A model generated the notes under the pieces. That model made no database searches, was not told the origin of the DNA, and saw nothing but the letters and a program-made list of their open reading frames with translations. Positions 8,069 to 20,928 of a stretch of DNA of 64,000 bases are shown in pieces (positions within the stretch are counted from its first letter, which is position 1; every line of letters starts with the position of its first letter). A program made the translations under genes and the position numbers. Source of the stretch: Leclercia adecarboxylata (GTDB taxonomy: Bacteria > Pseudomonadota > Gammaproteobacteria > Enterobacterales > Enterobacteriaceae); NCBI GenBank assembly GCA_002360945.1, contig DERO01000033.1, positions 28,295 through 92,294 on the forward strand. Reading direction: 5' to 3'.

Positions 8069-8323
8069 TCAGGCGCGTCGTACCATCCTGTAGACAAGAA
8101 GCACGAGAATGGCGCCAACCACGGCGACCAGAAAACTTTGCAGGTTAAATCCGGATACACTGCCGCCGATGCCAAACATCGTTGCCAGCCAGCCGCCGAC
8201 AACCGCACCTACGACCCCAAGGATACAGGTCACAATAAAGCCGCCACCATCACGTCCAGGCATGATGAACTTTGCGATAACACCAGCAATCAGACCAAAT
8301 ACAATCCAGGCGATGATACCCAT
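8069..8323 (-). CDS. ymgE: GlsB/YeaQ/YmgE family small membrane protein
   Basis: An 84-residue protein of the transglycosylase-associated (YmgE/YeaQ) family with three hydrophobic segments and the conserved core WIVFGLIAGVIAKFIMPG followed by Gly-rich repeats. The ATG at 8323 has AGAGGG seven bases upstream; an upstream in-frame extension has no such site. Family members are stress-induced inner-membrane proteins of unknown mechanism. Position next to treA matches E. coli. Confidence 0.9.
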   Translation of the reverse strand: MGIIAWIVFGLIAGVIAKFIMPGRDGGGFIVTCILGVVGAVVGGWLATMFGIGGSVSGFNLQSFLVAVVGAILVLLVYRMVRRA

Positions 8324-8464
8324 AGCGATGCCCTCTTGCAGAGTTAAGCTTGCGCAGAACACCTGTCCGCGCGAGTCATCTAAGTATAGGCAATAGTCGG
8401 AAAACCAGTTTGAGTACACTGACTTAATTGCGGCTCTGACGAAAAAAATAATTGCTGGTTTGTA

Positions 8465-8491
8465 TTAAGTTCCGCAGGCCGGTGCCGATAA
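8465..8491 (+). promoter_or_regulatory. Sigma-28 (FliA) promoter of ycgR
   Basis: TTAAGTTC (8465-8472), an 11-base spacer, then GCCGATAA (8484-8491). This matches the FliA consensus TAAAGTTT-N11-GCCGATAA in spacing and in all eight -10 bases. It places ycgR in the class 3 flagellar regulon. Confidence 0.9.
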
Positions 8492-8530
8492 CGCATCCAC
8501 AGACTGTCATCTATCCAGGAGCCTTGGGGC

Positions 8531-9262
8531 GTGAGTAATTACAGTGAGCAGTTCCTGAAAACTAATCCGCTGGCTGTATTAGGGGTCATCCGCGACCTGC
8601 AAAAACAGGACGTTCCCGTGCGTATCAGCTGGGGGAACAACCAGTTCATCAGCAAAATTCTGGATGCAACGCCAGAACGACTGGTGATGGATTTGGGGAG
8701 CCAGGAGTACGAAAACCGCTCGGTGCTGCGCGCAGAGATCATTACCGTGGCCGCCGACACCCAGGGGGCAAAAGTGGAGTTCGACCTGCCGAAAGTGGAA
8801 CAGGGAACTTACCAGGGACTGCCCGCCTTTATCACCGCCCTGCCGGCTTCGGTATGGTGTATCCAGCGCCGGGAGTTTTTCCGTATCAATGCCCCGCTGC
8901 ACCCGGCCTACTTCTGCAAAGCCAAAATGCCGGACAAGAGCGTGATCCGTTTTCGTCTGCACGATCTGTCGCTGGGCGGCATGGGCGCGCTGATGGATAG
9001 CGCGAAGCCGGAGGCGCTGGTCGAGGGGATGCGCTTCTCGCAAATCGAACTGGATATGGGCGGCTGGGGTCGCTTCTTCTTCGATGCGCAGCTGATCACG
9101 GTGAGCGAGCGTAAGGTGGTGGACAGCAAAAACGAAACCATCACCACGCCGCGTCTGAGCTTCCGTTTTCTCAATGTCGGGCCGGGCCCTGAGCGTGAAC
9201 TGCAGCGGATTATCTACTCGCTGGAGCGTGAAGCGCGGGAGCGCGCCAACAAGGTGCGCTAA
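8531..9262 (+). CDS. ycgR: Flagellar brake protein YcgR (c-di-GMP receptor)
   Basis: A 243-residue cytoplasmic protein with an N-terminal YcgR/PilZN domain and a C-terminal PilZ domain. The c-di-GMP contacts are visible as RRxxxR (QRREFFRI) and DxSxxG (DLSLGG). When bound to c-di-GMP it interacts with the flagellar motor and slows or biases rotation. GTG start at 8531, with AGGAG ten bases upstream. The adjoining FliA promoter couples it to flagellar assembly. Another c-di-GMP protein, the phosphodiesterase PdeD, is encoded at 34665. Confidence 0.95.
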   Translation: MSNYSEQFLKTNPLAVLGVIRDLQKQDVPVRISWGNNQFISKILDATPERLVMDLGSQEYENRSVLRAEIITVAADTQGAKVEFDLPKVEQGTYQGLPAFITALPASVWCIQRREFFRINAPLHPAYFCKAKMPDKSVIRFRLHDLSLGGMGALMDSAKPEALVEGMRFSQIELDMGGWGRFFFDAQLITVSERKVVDSKNETITTPRLSFRFLNVGPGPERELQRIIYSLEREARERANKVR

Positions 9263-9268
9263 TCGCGA

Positions 9269-9291
9269 CCGGGCAGCGCGATGCTGCCCGG
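9269..9291. terminator. Hairpin between ycgR and emtA
   Basis: Perfect nine-base stem CCGGGCAGC/GCTGCCCGG with a GCGAT loop between two convergent genes. There is no clear U-run, so it may be an mRNA 3'-end stabiliser rather than an intrinsic terminator. Confidence 0.6.
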
Positions 9292-9298
9292 CAACGGA

Positions 9299-9910
9299 TT
9301 ACATGGCGTCCATCGCCTTCTGTACCTTCCAGATATAGCGCGGTGCCTGCGGGGCGGGGTGATTGTTGACGACGTGCTCAAAGAACTCGTCTTTGTCCAT
9401 GTCGTTGATCTCGGCAATCGCCTTTTTGCGATCCGAGGAGAAGGTGCGCAGCAGCGCGCCTGCCCCGTTAACGTAGGAGACCACCAGCGCATACTGCATC
9501 ACTTCCGGATCCTCAATTCCCTGCAAGATCCCGTGCTCCAGAATGCTCAGGTAGGCGGTACCCATCGAGATATTGCGCTCCGGGTTTTTTAGCTCGCTGG
9601 TGGACGGCTGTCCGCTCCAGCCCATATGCCGGTAGACTTCACGCCCGGCGGTAGAGGCTTTCAGCTGCATCAGGCCCACTGCGTTCGATTTACTGACCAG
9701 ATTCGGGTTCCCGCCCGACTCCACCGCAATGATGGCGGTCACCAGACGCGGGCTGACGCCCCAGGCTTCACCGGCTTTTTCGCTGATCGGCATCCACTGC
9801 ATCGCCCGTTTCACCGGCACTTCCGGGTTCCATTCCGGTTTCTGGTAATCCTGCTTTGAACTGCATCCTGCAAGCAACACAATCAAAAAAGCAAACCATC
9901 TTAATTTCAC
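9299..9910 (-). CDS. emtA: Membrane-bound endolytic lytic transglycosylase E
   Basis: A 203-residue lipoprotein (lipobox VLLAGC) with an SLT/lysozyme-like domain: the catalytic Glu is in [10 protein letters not shown] and the conserved GLMQLKAS follows. EmtA cuts glycan strands internally, forming 1,6-anhydromuropeptides at the outer membrane. The GTG at 9910 gives exactly the E. coli length and follows AAGGA; the longer in-frame start is not supported. It is divergent from ldcA, another murein enzyme, with 113 bp between them. Confidence 0.95.
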   Translation of the reverse strand: MKLRWFAFLIVLLAGCSSKQDYQKPEWNPEVPVKRAMQWMPISEKAGEAWGVSPRLVTAIIAVESGGNPNLVSKSNAVGLMQLKASTAGREVYRHMGWSGQPSTSELKNPERNISMGTAYLSILEHGILQGIEDPEVMQYALVVSYVNGAGALLRTFSSDRKKAIAEINDMDKDEFFEHVVNNHPAPQAPRYIWKVQKAMDAM

Positions 9911-10023
9911 GTCATCTGTCCTTATGGTCATTCATCGCTGTTACCCTATCCTCCGCTTGATGAAGGATGCGCTCAGGCGGCATGATATATACATTTAGAT
10001 TTATAAGTCAGCAAGGAAATGCC

Positions 10024-10938
10024 ATGTCTCAGTTTCATCTCATCGCACCATCAGGTTACTGCATTAACCAGGAAGCGGCCCAACGGGGCGTTTCGCGTTT
10101 ACTGGATGACGGGCATCGGGTGCAAAATCAGACGATTATACCCCGCCGCCAGCAGCGATTTGCCGGAACCGAGGCGCAGCGCCTGAACGACATTAACGCC
10201 CTCGCCCACCTGCCGGGGGCCGACCAGATTGTGCTGGCGGTGCGCGGCGGATACGGTGCCAGCCGCCTGCTGGAGCAGATTGACTGGCAGGGGCTGGCCG
10301 ACCGCCAGCAGCAGGATCCGCTGCTGATCTGCGGCCACAGCGATTTCACCGTCATTCAGCTCGGCCTGCTGGCGCTGCATAACGTCATCACCTTTAGCGG
10401 TCCGATGCTGGCGGGCAACTTCGGTGCACCGGAGCTGAACGCCTTCACCCTTGAGCATTTCTGGCGCGCGCTGCAAAACCCGACCTACTCCGTGGAGTGG
10501 CAGGGCGAGGGCCCGACGTGTGAACGCAAAGGCCAGCTGTGGGGCGGCAATCTGGCGATGGTGGTGTCGCTGATCGGCACCCGCTGGCTGCCCGCCATTG
10601 AGAACGGCATTCTGGTGCTGGAAGACATCAACGAGCACCCGTTCCGTGTGGAGCGCATGCTGCTGCAGCTGCACCACGCGGGGATCCTCGACCGCCAGCA
10701 GGCGATTGTGCTCGGCAGTTTTAGCGGCTCGGCGGCCAATGATTACGATGCCGGATACGATCTGGCGACCATGATCGACTATCTGCGCTCCCGGGTGTCG
10801 GTGCCGATTATCAGCGGGCTCGATTTTGGTCATGAACAGAAGACCGTCACTCTGCCGCTCGGCGCGCAAGCTTCGCTTGTTCACGCCGCAGGTAGGACCT
10901 CTTTAACCCTGAGCGGTCATCCGGTACTGCAGGCATAA
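10024..10938 (+). CDS. ldcA: Muramoyltetrapeptide L,D-carboxypeptidase A
   Basis: A 304-residue cytoplasmic S66 peptidase, the same length as E. coli LdcA. The nucleophile is Ser106 in CGHSDFT; the triad is completed by the Glu in LEDINEHPF and the His in GLDFGHE. It removes the terminal D-Ala from recycled tetrapeptides, allowing tripeptide reuse by Mpl. ATG at 10024 follows AAGGAA; an in-frame extension to 9967 is rejected. Co-located with emtA, which releases the muropeptides that feed recycling. Confidence 0.95.
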   Translation: MSQFHLIAPSGYCINQEAAQRGVSRLLDDGHRVQNQTIIPRRQQRFAGTEAQRLNDINALAHLPGADQIVLAVRGGYGASRLLEQIDWQGLADRQQQDPLLICGHSDFTVIQLGLLALHNVITFSGPMLAGNFGAPELNAFTLEHFWRALQNPTYSVEWQGEGPTCERKGQLWGGNLAMVVSLIGTRWLPAIENGILVLEDINEHPFRVERMLLQLHHAGILDRQQAIVLGSFSGSAANDYDAGYDLATMIDYLRSRVSVPIISGLDFGHEQKTVTLPLGAQASLVHAAGRTSLTLSGHPVLQA

Positions 10939-11000
10939 AAAAAGCCGCTTAAGCGCCGGATTAGCACGCTGTAAGGGGCGTTAATATGGTAGGGTTTTAG

Positions 11001-12770
<1,770 letters not shown>

Positions 12771-12784
12771 CGTGCGGCCTAATG

Positions 12785-12817
12785 CCCTCACCCCAACCCT
12801 CTCCCACTGGGAGAGGG
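12785..12817. repeat. Intergenic repeat CCCTCACCC...GGGAGAGGG, copy 2
   Basis: CCCTCACCCCAACC followed by the palindrome CTCTCCCACTGGGAGAG, 15 bases after the cvrA stop. Same family as 1058 and 20314. Confidence 0.8.
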
Positions 12818-12827
12818 AGCAAACACT

Positions 12828-12854
12828 AAAAAGGGCAACTGACGTTGCCCTTTT
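12828..12854. terminator. Bidirectional terminator between cvrA and dadX
   Basis: Stem GGGCAAC/GTTGCCC, loop TGAC, flanked by A-run and T-run, between convergent genes. Confidence 0.85.
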
Positions 12855-12858
12855 GCAT

Positions 12859-13929
12859 TTATATCGTGACTACCGGCACGCGTGGGGCCAACGCGGTTAA
12901 CAGTTCGTACCCGATGGTGCCTGCTGCGGCGGCGACATCGTCCACTTTCACCTCATTCCCCCATAGCTCGACCGGCGTACCGATCCCGGCCTGCGGGCAT
13001 GGCGTAAGGTCAATCGCCAGCATATCCATCGACACGGTGCCGACCGTACCGGTACGCACGCCGTCCACCCACACCGGTGTGCCGGATGGAGCAATGCGCG
13101 GATAACCGTCAGCATAGCCCCCGGCGACAATCCCGATCCGCTGCTCGCCCGAGGCGCGATAGCGACTGCCGTAGCCCACGGTATCCCCCGCTTTCAGGGT
13201 CTGAACGCCGATAATTTCACTGCGAAGGGTCATCACCGGCTTCAGGCCGCTGTTGGCGATATCCTGCCACTGCCCGGACGGTGACGCCCCATAAAGTACG
13301 ATCCCCGGCCTGACCCAGTCAAAATGCGCCTCCGGGTGCCAGAGGGTGGCCGCCGAGTTAGAGAGCGAGCGCGGGCAGTCCAGCCCTTCCGCCGCCTGCT
13401 CGATACGCATCATTGGCTCCACAATGCCGTCCGTTTTTTCCGCATCGGCAAAGTGGGCCATCAGCGTCATCCCGCCGACGTTCTTCAGCGCCCGAAGTTG
13501 CTGCCAGACGCTGTGCACCCGCTCCGGCTGGAAACCGAGGCGGTTCATGCCGCTGTTCACTTTCAGGTAGATATCGAGCGGAGCGTGCAGCTTCGCATTC
13601 TGCAACGCCTTGACCTGCCAGTTGCTGTGCACGCTGGTGGTCAGGCGGTACTTATCAAACAACGGCAGTTCATCGCTATTGAAGAAGCCTTCGAGCATCA
13701 GGATCGGCCCTTTCCAGCCGCGCTCGCGCAGCAGGATCGCCTCTTCCAGATTGAGCATCGCAAAGCCATCGGCCGCGCTTAATGCGCTCCAGATGCGATC
13801 CAGACCATGGCCATAAGCATTGGCTTTGACCACTGCCCAGACGCGTGAAGCTGGCGCAGCGCGACGGACAATTTGCAGGTTATCCTTCAGGGCCTGCAGA
13901 TCCAGCTGAGCCAGAACAGGACGGGACAT
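12859..13929 (-). CDS. dadX: Catabolic alanine racemase
   Basis: A 356-residue fold-type III PLP enzyme. The PLP lysine is K35 in VVKANAYGHGL and the second catalytic base is Y253 in VGYGSRYRA. It converts L-alanine to D-alanine for oxidation by DadA. The gene follows dadA with 12 bp between, so it is the second gene of the dadAX operon, induced by alanine and under Lrp and CRP control in E. coli. The biosynthetic paralogue Alr is not in this window. Confidence 0.95.
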   Translation of the reverse strand: MSRPVLAQLDLQALKDNLQIVRRAAPASRVWAVVKANAYGHGLDRIWSALSAADGFAMLNLEEAILLRERGWKGPILMLEGFFNSDELPLFDKYRLTTSVHSNWQVKALQNAKLHAPLDIYLKVNSGMNRLGFQPERVHSVWQQLRALKNVGGMTLMAHFADAEKTDGIVEPMMRIEQAAEGLDCPRSLSNSAATLWHPEAHFDWVRPGIVLYGASPSGQWQDIANSGLKPVMTLRSEIIGVQTLKAGDTVGYGSRYRASGEQRIGIVAGGYADGYPRIAPSGTPVWVDGVRTGTVGTVSMDMLAIDLTPCPQAGIGTPVELWGNEVKVDDVAAAAGTIGYELLTALAPRVPVVTI

Positions 13930-13941
13930 GACGACTCCTTG

Positions 13942-15309
<1,368 letters not shown>

Positions 15310-15330
15310 TCAACATAGGCCTTTTTTATG

Positions 15331-15346
15331 GTGACATATCTCACAC
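15331..15346 (-). promoter_or_regulatory. CRP site upstream of dadAX
   Basis: GGTGA-CATATC-TCACA matches nine of the ten core bases of the CRP consensus TGTGA-N6-TCACA. E. coli dadAX is catabolite-controlled, so this is the expected site. The rest of the 323-bp dadA-ycgB gap is AT-rich promoter DNA. Confidence 0.7.
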
Positions 15347-15504
15347 CTTCCCCTGCTGACGCGGGTAGCGCGGTTTTGGCATCTCCTGCTGCGCGGCATT
15401 TTTAACCAGCATTTTATTCTGTTCGACACCCCTTTTTCGTCACGTGAAAAACGGGAAATCGCAAAGAAAAAAATAGCGTGCCAGCACGCTTTTGAATGGC
15501 GTGT

Positions 15505-15515
15505 TCTATGCTTGA
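15505..15515 (+). promoter_or_regulatory. Sigma-S type -10 region of ycgB
   Basis: TCTATGCTTGA matches the extended sigma-S -10 pattern KCTAYRCTTAA closely. It is about 50 bp before the ycgB ATG. E. coli ycgB is RpoS-dependent. Confidence 0.65.
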
Positions 15516-15563
15516 AAAGAGGTTCTCCAGACAGAGAGAGCTACCAACAACGAGGGCGCGCTA

Positions 15564-17096
15564 ATGGCTACCATTGATTCCATGAATAAGGACACCACAC
15601 GTCTGAGCGATGGACCCGACTGGACATTCGAGCTGCTGGACACCTATCTGGCGGAAATTGACCGGGTGGCGAAACTCTACCGTCTGGACGCCTATCCCCA
15701 TCAAATCGAAGTGATTACCTCAGAACAGATGATGGACGCTTACTCCAGCGTCGGGATGCCCATTAACTATACCCACTGGTCGTTTGGCAAAAAATTCATT
15801 GAAACCGAACGGCTGTACAAACACGGTCAGCAGGGGCTGGCATATGAGATCGTTATCAACTCCAACCCCTGCATCGCCTATCTGATGGAAGAGAACACCA
15901 TCACCATGCAGGCGCTGGTGATGGCGCACGCCTGCTACGGACACAACTCGTTTTTCAAAAATAACTACCTGTTCCGCAGCTGGACCGATGCCAGTTCGAT
16001 TGTCGACTACCTGATCTTTGCCCGTAACTACATTACTCAGTGCGAAGAACGCTACGGGGTCGAGGAGGTCGAGAAGCTGCTCGACTCCTGCCATGCGCTG
16101 ATGAACTACGGCGTGGATCGCTACAAACGTCCGCAAAAAATCTCCCTGCAGGAGGAGAAAGCCCGGCAGAAAAGCCGTGAAGAGTATCTGCAAAGCCAGG
16201 TGAATACCCTGTGGCGTACCCTGCCGAAACGTGAAGAAGAAAAAACGGTAGTGGAAGCGCGCCGCTACCCTTCCGAGCCGCAGGAGAACCTGCTCTACTT
16301 TATGGAGAAGAACGCCCCGCTGCTTGAGCCGTGGCAGCGTGAGATCCTGCGCATCGTGCGTAAGGTGAGCCAGTACTTTTATCCGCAGAAACAGACTCAG
16401 GTGATGAACGAAGGCTGGGCCACCTTCTGGCACTACACCATCCTTAACCACCTGTATGACGAAGGCAAAGTGACCGAGCGCTTTATGCTGGAGTTCCTGC
16501 ATAGCCACACCAACGTGGTGTTCCAGCCGCCTTACAACAGCCCGTGGTACAGCGGCATTAACCCGTACGCGCTGGGCTTTGCCATGTTCCAGGACATCAA
16601 GCGGATCTGCCAGAACCCGACGGAAGAGGATAAATACTGGTTCCCGGATATCGCCGGCTCCGACTGGCTGGAGACCCTGCATTTCGCGATGCGCGACTTC
16701 AAGGATGAGAGCTTTATCAGCCAGTTCCTGTCGCCGAAGGTGATGCGTGATTTCCGCCTGTTTACGGTGCTGGATGACGATCACAACAACTACCTGGAAA
16801 TTTCGGCGATCCACAATGAAGAGGGGTATCGTGAGATCCGCTCCCGCCTCTCGGCCCAGTACAACTTAAGCAATCTGGAGCCGAATATTCAGGTCTGGAA
16901 TGTCGATCTGCGCGGGGATCGCTCCCTGACGCTGCGCTATATCCCGCATAACCGCGCCCCGCTGGATAAAGGGCGTAAGGAAGTGCTGAAGCATGTCCAT
17001 CGCCTGTGGGGCTTTGATATTATGCTGGAGCAGCAGAACGAAGACGGCAGCGTGGAGCTGCTGGAGCGGTGCCCGGTTAAAGGTAATATGTTGTAG
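15564..17096 (+). CDS. ycgB: SpoVR family stress protein
   Basis: A 510-residue cytoplasmic protein of the SpoVR family, same length as E. coli YcgB. Recognisable segments include MNEGWATFWHYT, SPWYSGINPYALGFAMF and HNRAPLDKGRKEVLKHVHRL in the C-terminal region. SpoVR affects spore cortex in Bacillus; in enterobacteria YcgB is an RpoS-regulated protein of unknown biochemical role, often encoded with YeaG/YeaH-type kinases elsewhere. ATG at 15564 after ACGAGGG. The sigma-S-like promoter at 15505 fits this regulon. Confidence 0.95.
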   Translation: MATIDSMNKDTTRLSDGPDWTFELLDTYLAEIDRVAKLYRLDAYPHQIEVITSEQMMDAYSSVGMPINYTHWSFGKKFIETERLYKHGQQGLAYEIVINSNPCIAYLMEENTITMQALVMAHACYGHNSFFKNNYLFRSWTDASSIVDYLIFARNYITQCEERYGVEEVEKLLDSCHALMNYGVDRYKRPQKISLQEEKARQKSREEYLQSQVNTLWRTLPKREEEKTVVEARRYPSEPQENLLYFMEKNAPLLEPWQREILRIVRKVSQYFYPQKQTQVMNEGWATFWHYTILNHLYDEGKVTERFMLEFLHSHTNVVFQPPYNSPWYSGINPYALGFAMFQDIKRICQNPTEEDKYWFPDIAGSDWLETLHFAMRDFKDESFISQFLSPKVMRDFRLFTVLDDDHNNYLEISAIHNEEGYREIRSRLSAQYNLSNLEPNIQVWNVDLRGDRSLTLRYIPHNRAPLDKGRKEVLKHVHRLWGFDIMLEQQNEDGSVELLERCPVKGNML

Positions 17097-17111
17097 CCTG
17101 TTTGCCGGGTG

Positions 17112-17146
17112 AAAAAAAACCTCTCAAGCGAGAGGTTTTTTATTTT
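17112..17146. terminator. Bidirectional terminator between ycgB and fadR
   Basis: Stem ACCTCTC/GAGAGGT, loop AAGC, with flanking A and T runs. Its right T-run reaches into the fadR stop codon. Confidence 0.85.
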
Positions 17147-17864
17147 AGCGCCCCTGAATCACCAGGTCGCCCGGCAGGGATTTCTGCATCCGGTGCCAGA
17201 TCTCGCCGCTCTCACGGCCGTAGCGACGAACCGTTTCGTACACCTGGTCATGCATGCCTTCTGAGCAGAGCTCGCTCAGCTTATGGTAGAAGCCGAGCGC
17301 CAGGCTACGGGCTTCCGGATTGGCGAAGTAGTGACGACCGATACGGGTATAGAGCCCTTTCATGCCATTGAGGATCAGACCATAAATCGGGTTGCCGGAG
17401 GCAAAGGCCAGACCGCGGAAGACGTTGTAATCCAGCAGGGCAAAGGCGTCGGCGTGATCTTCCACGGCGGTGGCACGCGCCAGCACTTCCAGCGCCTTAT
17501 CCGGGTGCTGGCGGAACGCCGTACGGATAAAGATGGTGGCGATGTTGGTACGCACGGAGAGCAGATTATCAATCAGCTGCGGGACGCTCTCGTGATCGAG
17601 GCGTGCCAGCGTTTCAAGAATATTCAGCCCCGACGTTTCCCAGAAGTTATTCACTTTGGTCGGTTTGCCGTGTTGGATCGTCAGCCAGCCATCGCGGGCC
17701 AGTCGCTGCAACACTTCACGTAAGGTGGTACGTGTGACGCCAATCAGTTCAGAGAGTTCGCGTTCTGCGGGAAGGATCGAGCCAGGAGGGAAACGGTTAT
17801 TCCAGATGCTCTCGATAATGTACTCTTCCGCGAAACCCGCCGGGCTTTGCGCCTTTATGACCAT
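17145..17864 (-). CDS. fadR: Fatty acid metabolism regulator FadR
   Basis: A 239-residue GntR-family regulator. The N-terminal winged helix (residues about 1-75) includes [20 protein letters not shown]; the remainder is the acyl-CoA-binding FadR_C domain with [19 protein letters not shown]. Without acyl-CoA it represses the fad beta-oxidation genes and activates fabA, fabB and iclR; long-chain acyl-CoA releases it. A matching operator lies in front of fadD at 26859, so regulator and target are both in this window. Divergent from nhaB. Confidence 0.97.
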   Translation of the reverse strand: MVIKAQSPAGFAEEYIIESIWNNRFPPGSILPAERELSELIGVTRTTLREVLQRLARDGWLTIQHGKPTKVNNFWETSGLNILETLARLDHESVPQLIDNLLSVRTNIATIFIRTAFRQHPDKALEVLARATAVEDHADAFALLDYNVFRGLAFASGNPIYGLILNGMKGLYTRIGRHYFANPEARSLALGFYHKLSELCSEGMHDQVYETVRRYGRESGEIWHRMQKSLPGDLVIQGR

Positions 17865-18061
17865 AGTGAGTTTTCCATTAACTGCTTTTTACAAAATTCA
17901 CTCATCATACCAGAGGCAGACAGAGGCAGATAGCGCAGCGAGGCGAGAAAAAAGGGATCGCCGTTTTATTTTTATCATTTAAAAGTCCGGCCCGCGCCCC
18001 TTGCCCGGCACGGTTTGCGTATACTTAAGCCGTAATTATGTGACGGGCAAGGAAATCTGTT

Positions 18062-19600
18062 GTGGAAATGTCTTATAGCCGCGCCCTGTGGCGCAATTTT
18101 TTAGGCCAGTCCCCCGACTGGTATAAAGTGACCCTGGTTGTTTTTCTGGTTCTTAACCCGCTTATCTTCGTTATCGATCCCTTCACCGCGGGCTGGCTGC
18201 TGGTCGCGGAGTTCATCTTTACCCTGGCGATGGCGCTGAAATGTTATCCCCTGCTGCCGGGCGGCCTGCTGGCCTTCGAGGCGGTGGCGATCGGCATGAC
18301 CAGCGCCGAACATGTGAAGGAAGAGCTGGCGACCAATCTTGAAGTGCTCCTGCTGCTGATGTTTATGGTGGCCGGGATCTACTTTATGAAGCAGCTGCTG
18401 CTGTTTATCTTTACCCGCCTGCTGCTGAGCATCCCTTCGAAAACGATGTTGTCGCTCGCCTTCTGCATCGCGGCCGCCTTTTTATCGGCCTTCCTCGATG
18501 CGCTGACCGTGGTGGCGGTGGTAATCAGCGTTGCCGTCGGCTTCTACGGGATCTATCACCGGGTGGCTTCCGCGCAGCCGGAAGATAGCCTGCAGGATGA
18601 CCACCACGTCGATGCCCAACAGCGCGAGGTGCTGGAGCAGTTCCGCGCCTTCCTGCGCAGCCTGATGATGCACGCGGGCGTAGGCACCGCGCTGGGCGGC
18701 GTGATGACCATGGTCGGGGAGCCGCAGAACCTGATCATCGCCAAAGCCGTCGGCTGGAATTTTACCGACTTTTTCCTGCGCGTTGCCCCGGTCAGCGTGC
18801 CGGTGCTGGTGTGCGGTCTGCTCACCTGCTGGCTGGTGGAGAAGTTTAAATGGTTTGGTTACGGCACCCTGCTCCCGAATCAGGTGCGCGAGGTACTGCG
18901 GCGGTATGATGATGAGAGCCGCAGCCAGCGGACCCGTCAGCAGAAGCTGGGGCTGATTTTCCAGGGGATTATTGGCGTCTGGCTGATTTTCGCCCTCGCG
19001 TTTCATCTCGCGGAGGTGGGATTAATCGGCCTGTCGGTGATTATCCTGGCGACCTCCTTTACCGGCGTAACGGACGAGCACGCCATCGGCAAAGCCTTTA
19101 CCGAAGCGCTGCCCTTTACTGCCCTGCTGGCGGTATTTTTCGCGGTGGTGGCGGTGATTGTCGACCAGCAGCTGTTTGCGCCGATCATCCGCTACGTGTT
19201 GCAGGCCGAGCCGGATGCCCAGCTGTCGCTGTTCTATCTGTTTAACGGTCTGCTGTCGGCCATCTCCGACAACGTGTTTGTCGGCTCGGTCTATATCAAT
19301 GAGGCCAAGACCGCGCTGCAGAGCGGCGCGATAGACCAGCAGCAGTTTGAGCTGCTGGCGGTAGCAATCAACACCGGGACCAACCTGCCCTCCGTCGCTA
19401 CGCCAAACGGTCAGGCGGCGTTCCTGTTCCTGCTCACCTCGGCGCTGGCACCCCTAATAAGGCTCTCTTATGGCCGGATGGTGTGGATGGCGTTGCCCTA
19501 TACGGTGGTATTAACCTGCGTCGGTTTGTTGTGCGTCAAAATTACCCTTATTCCTTTTACCCAATGGATGTTGCAGACGGGTATACTGACGGCGCATTAA
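18062..19600 (+). CDS. nhaB: Na+/H+ antiporter NhaB
   Basis: A 512-residue inner-membrane Na+/H+ antiporter with many hydrophobic segments. Conserved blocks include [40 protein letters not shown], and [18 protein letters not shown]. It exports Na+ electrogenically and matters at neutral to alkaline pH. GTG start at 18062 with AAGGA upstream, as in E. coli. Divergent from fadR; dsbB follows in the same direction after 142 bp. Confidence 0.95.
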   Translation: MEMSYSRALWRNFLGQSPDWYKVTLVVFLVLNPLIFVIDPFTAGWLLVAEFIFTLAMALKCYPLLPGGLLAFEAVAIGMTSAEHVKEELATNLEVLLLLMFMVAGIYFMKQLLLFIFTRLLLSIPSKTMLSLAFCIAAAFLSAFLDALTVVAVVISVAVGFYGIYHRVASAQPEDSLQDDHHVDAQQREVLEQFRAFLRSLMMHAGVGTALGGVMTMVGEPQNLIIAKAVGWNFTDFFLRVAPVSVPVLVCGLLTCWLVEKFKWFGYGTLLPNQVREVLRRYDDESRSQRTRQQKLGLIFQGIIGVWLIFALAFHLAEVGLIGLSVIILATSFTGVTDEHAIGKAFTEALPFTALLAVFFAVVAVIVDQQLFAPIIRYVLQAEPDAQLSLFYLFNGLLSAISDNVFVGSVYINEAKTALQSGAIDQQQFELLAVAINTGTNLPSVATPNGQAAFLFLLTSALAPLIRLSYGRMVWMALPYTVVLTCVGLLCVKITLIPFTQWMLQTGILTAH

Positions 19601-19742
19601 GTGAGTCAGCCGGGTCGTTTACCGCCCGGTTGCACTTTCGAATGATAAATATCCGATTACGTTATATTTTGCGCGCTGAGGCTGGCGCGCGAATTGTTTT
19701 CGTTTACACTGCGCTTTCTATACCTGTTCCAGGGAAATGATT

Positions 19743-20273
19743 ATGTTGAAATTTTTGAACCAATGCTCGCGTGGACGCGGAGCATGGTTGCTGTTGGCCC
19801 TGACCGCCTTCGCGCTCGAAATGGTGGCATTGTGGTTCCAGCATGTGATGATGCTGAAGCCCTGTGTGCTGTGTATCTACGAACGCTGCGCGCTGTTTGG
19901 CGTAATGGGTGCCGGCCTGGTCGGCGCCATCGCCCCGAAAAGCCCGCTGCGCTACGGCGCGATTGCCATCTGGCTTTACAGCGCCGGAAAAGGCCTTGAG
20001 TTGGCCTGGGAGCACACCATGATCCAGCTGCATCCGTCGCCGTTCCAGACCTGTGATTTTGCCGCCCGCTTCCCAAGCTGGCTGCCGCTGGACAAGTGGC
20101 TGCCGCAGGTGTTCGTGGCAAGCGGTGACTGCTCCGTGCGTCAGTGGGAGTTCCTGACCCTCGAGATGCCGCAGTGGCTGGTGGGCATTTTTGCTGCCTT
20201 CCTGGTCGTGGCGCTGCTGGTGCTGATTGCCCAGCCGTTTAAACCGAAGAAACGCGATCTTTTTGGAAGGTAA
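19743..20273 (+). CDS. dsbB: Disulfide bond formation protein B
   Basis: A 176-residue, four-helix inner-membrane oxidase, identical in length to E. coli DsbB. The first redox pair is CVLC (Cys41/Cys44) and the second is the Cys in FQTCDFA and the Cys in ASGDCSVRQ. It reoxidises periplasmic DsbA and passes electrons to quinone. The ATG at 19743 has AGGGA about seven bases upstream; the earlier ATG two codons before is less well placed. The DsbA/DsbB system controls CSS-domain phosphodiesterases in E. coli, a group to which PdeD at 34665 belongs. Confidence 0.96.
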   Translation: MLKFLNQCSRGRGAWLLLALTAFALEMVALWFQHVMMLKPCVLCIYERCALFGVMGAGLVGAIAPKSPLRYGAIAIWLYSAGKGLELAWEHTMIQLHPSPFQTCDFAARFPSWLPLDKWLPQVFVASGDCSVRQWEFLTLEMPQWLVGIFAAFLVVALLVLIAQPFKPKKRDLFGR

Positions 20274-20277
20274 AAGC

Positions 20278-20303
20278 AAAACGGCAACTCTGTTGCCGTT
20301 TTT
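20278..20303 (+). terminator. dsbB terminator
   Basis: Stem ACGGCAAC/GTTGCCGT, loop TCT, followed by TTTTT. Confidence 0.85.
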
Positions 20304-20313
20304 AATGTTTGCG

Positions 20314-20346
20314 CCCTCTCCCCGTGGGAGAGGGTTGGGGTGAGGG
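20314..20346. repeat. Intergenic repeat CCCTCACCC...GGGAGAGGG, copy 3 (inverted)
   Basis: CCCTCTCCCCGTGGGAGAGGG followed by TTGGGGTGAGGG, the reverse orientation of copies at 1058 and 12785, lying between two terminators in the dsbB-ycgN gap. Confidence 0.8.
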
Positions 20347-20363
20347 CATCAGACCGCACTCAT

Positions 20364-20390
20364 AAAAAACCCGCCGAGGCGGTTTTTTTT
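20364..20390. terminator. Terminator at the ycgN 3' end
   Basis: Stem ACCCGCC/GGCGGT with A-run left and eight Ts right; it abuts the ycgN stop codon and could also act on rightward transcripts. Confidence 0.8.
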
Positions 20391-20391
20391 A

Positions 20392-20835
20392 TTAATTGCG
20401 GTTGGGATGATTCATAATATGGTCTTCCCAGTCCCGCACTTCGGATTCCCGCACCGCAATGTGGCGCACCGAGATCCGCTCGCCGTGCATGGCCGCTTTC
20501 GAGCCAGCCAGCAACGGGTGCCACTTCGGCAGTTCTTTCCCTTCCGCCAGCAGGCGATACGCACAGGTCGGCGGTAGCCATTCGAAGGTCGGCAGGTTGT
20601 CGCGGGTCAGCTTGATGCAGTCCGGCTCTAACTCGAAACGGCGCTCGTAGTTACGGCACTGACAGGTTTTGATATTCAGCTGATTGCAGGCGACGTTGGT
20701 GAAGTAGATTTCGTCCGAGTCTTCATCCATCAGCTTATGCAGGCAGCACTGCCCGCAGCCATCGCACAGCGATTCCCACTCGGCATCGGTCATGTTGTCG
20801 AGAGTCTTGCTTTGCCAGAAAGGGATTTCGCTCAT
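20392..20835 (-). CDS. ycgN: YkgJ-type Cys-cluster protein YcgN (UPF0260)
   Basis: A 147-residue cytoplasmic protein of the YkgJ/UPF0260 family. The Cys cluster CDGCGQCC, then [11 protein letters not shown] and a further PDC and PTC, suggests a metal or Fe-S site. Molecular function is not established. ATG at 20835, with a weak GGA upstream; four extra in-frame codons are possible. It is followed, in E. coli order, by ycgM and ycgL upstream of the min operon on the opposite strand. Confidence 0.9.
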   Translation of the reverse strand: MSEIPFWQSKTLDNMTDAEWESLCDGCGQCCLHKLMDEDSDEIYFTNVACNQLNIKTCQCRNYERRFELEPDCIKLTRDNLPTFEWLPPTCAYRLLAEGKELPKWHPLLAGSKAAMHGERISVRHIAVRESEVRDWEDHIMNHPNRN

Positions 20836-20928
20836 AAGGATGTCCACACGTCAAAATAAAGCGCACCTTATAACCAGTCTGGCACCTCGATGCAAGTTTT
20901 GCCGCCCAAAAGGGGCGGCAAGCGGGGA

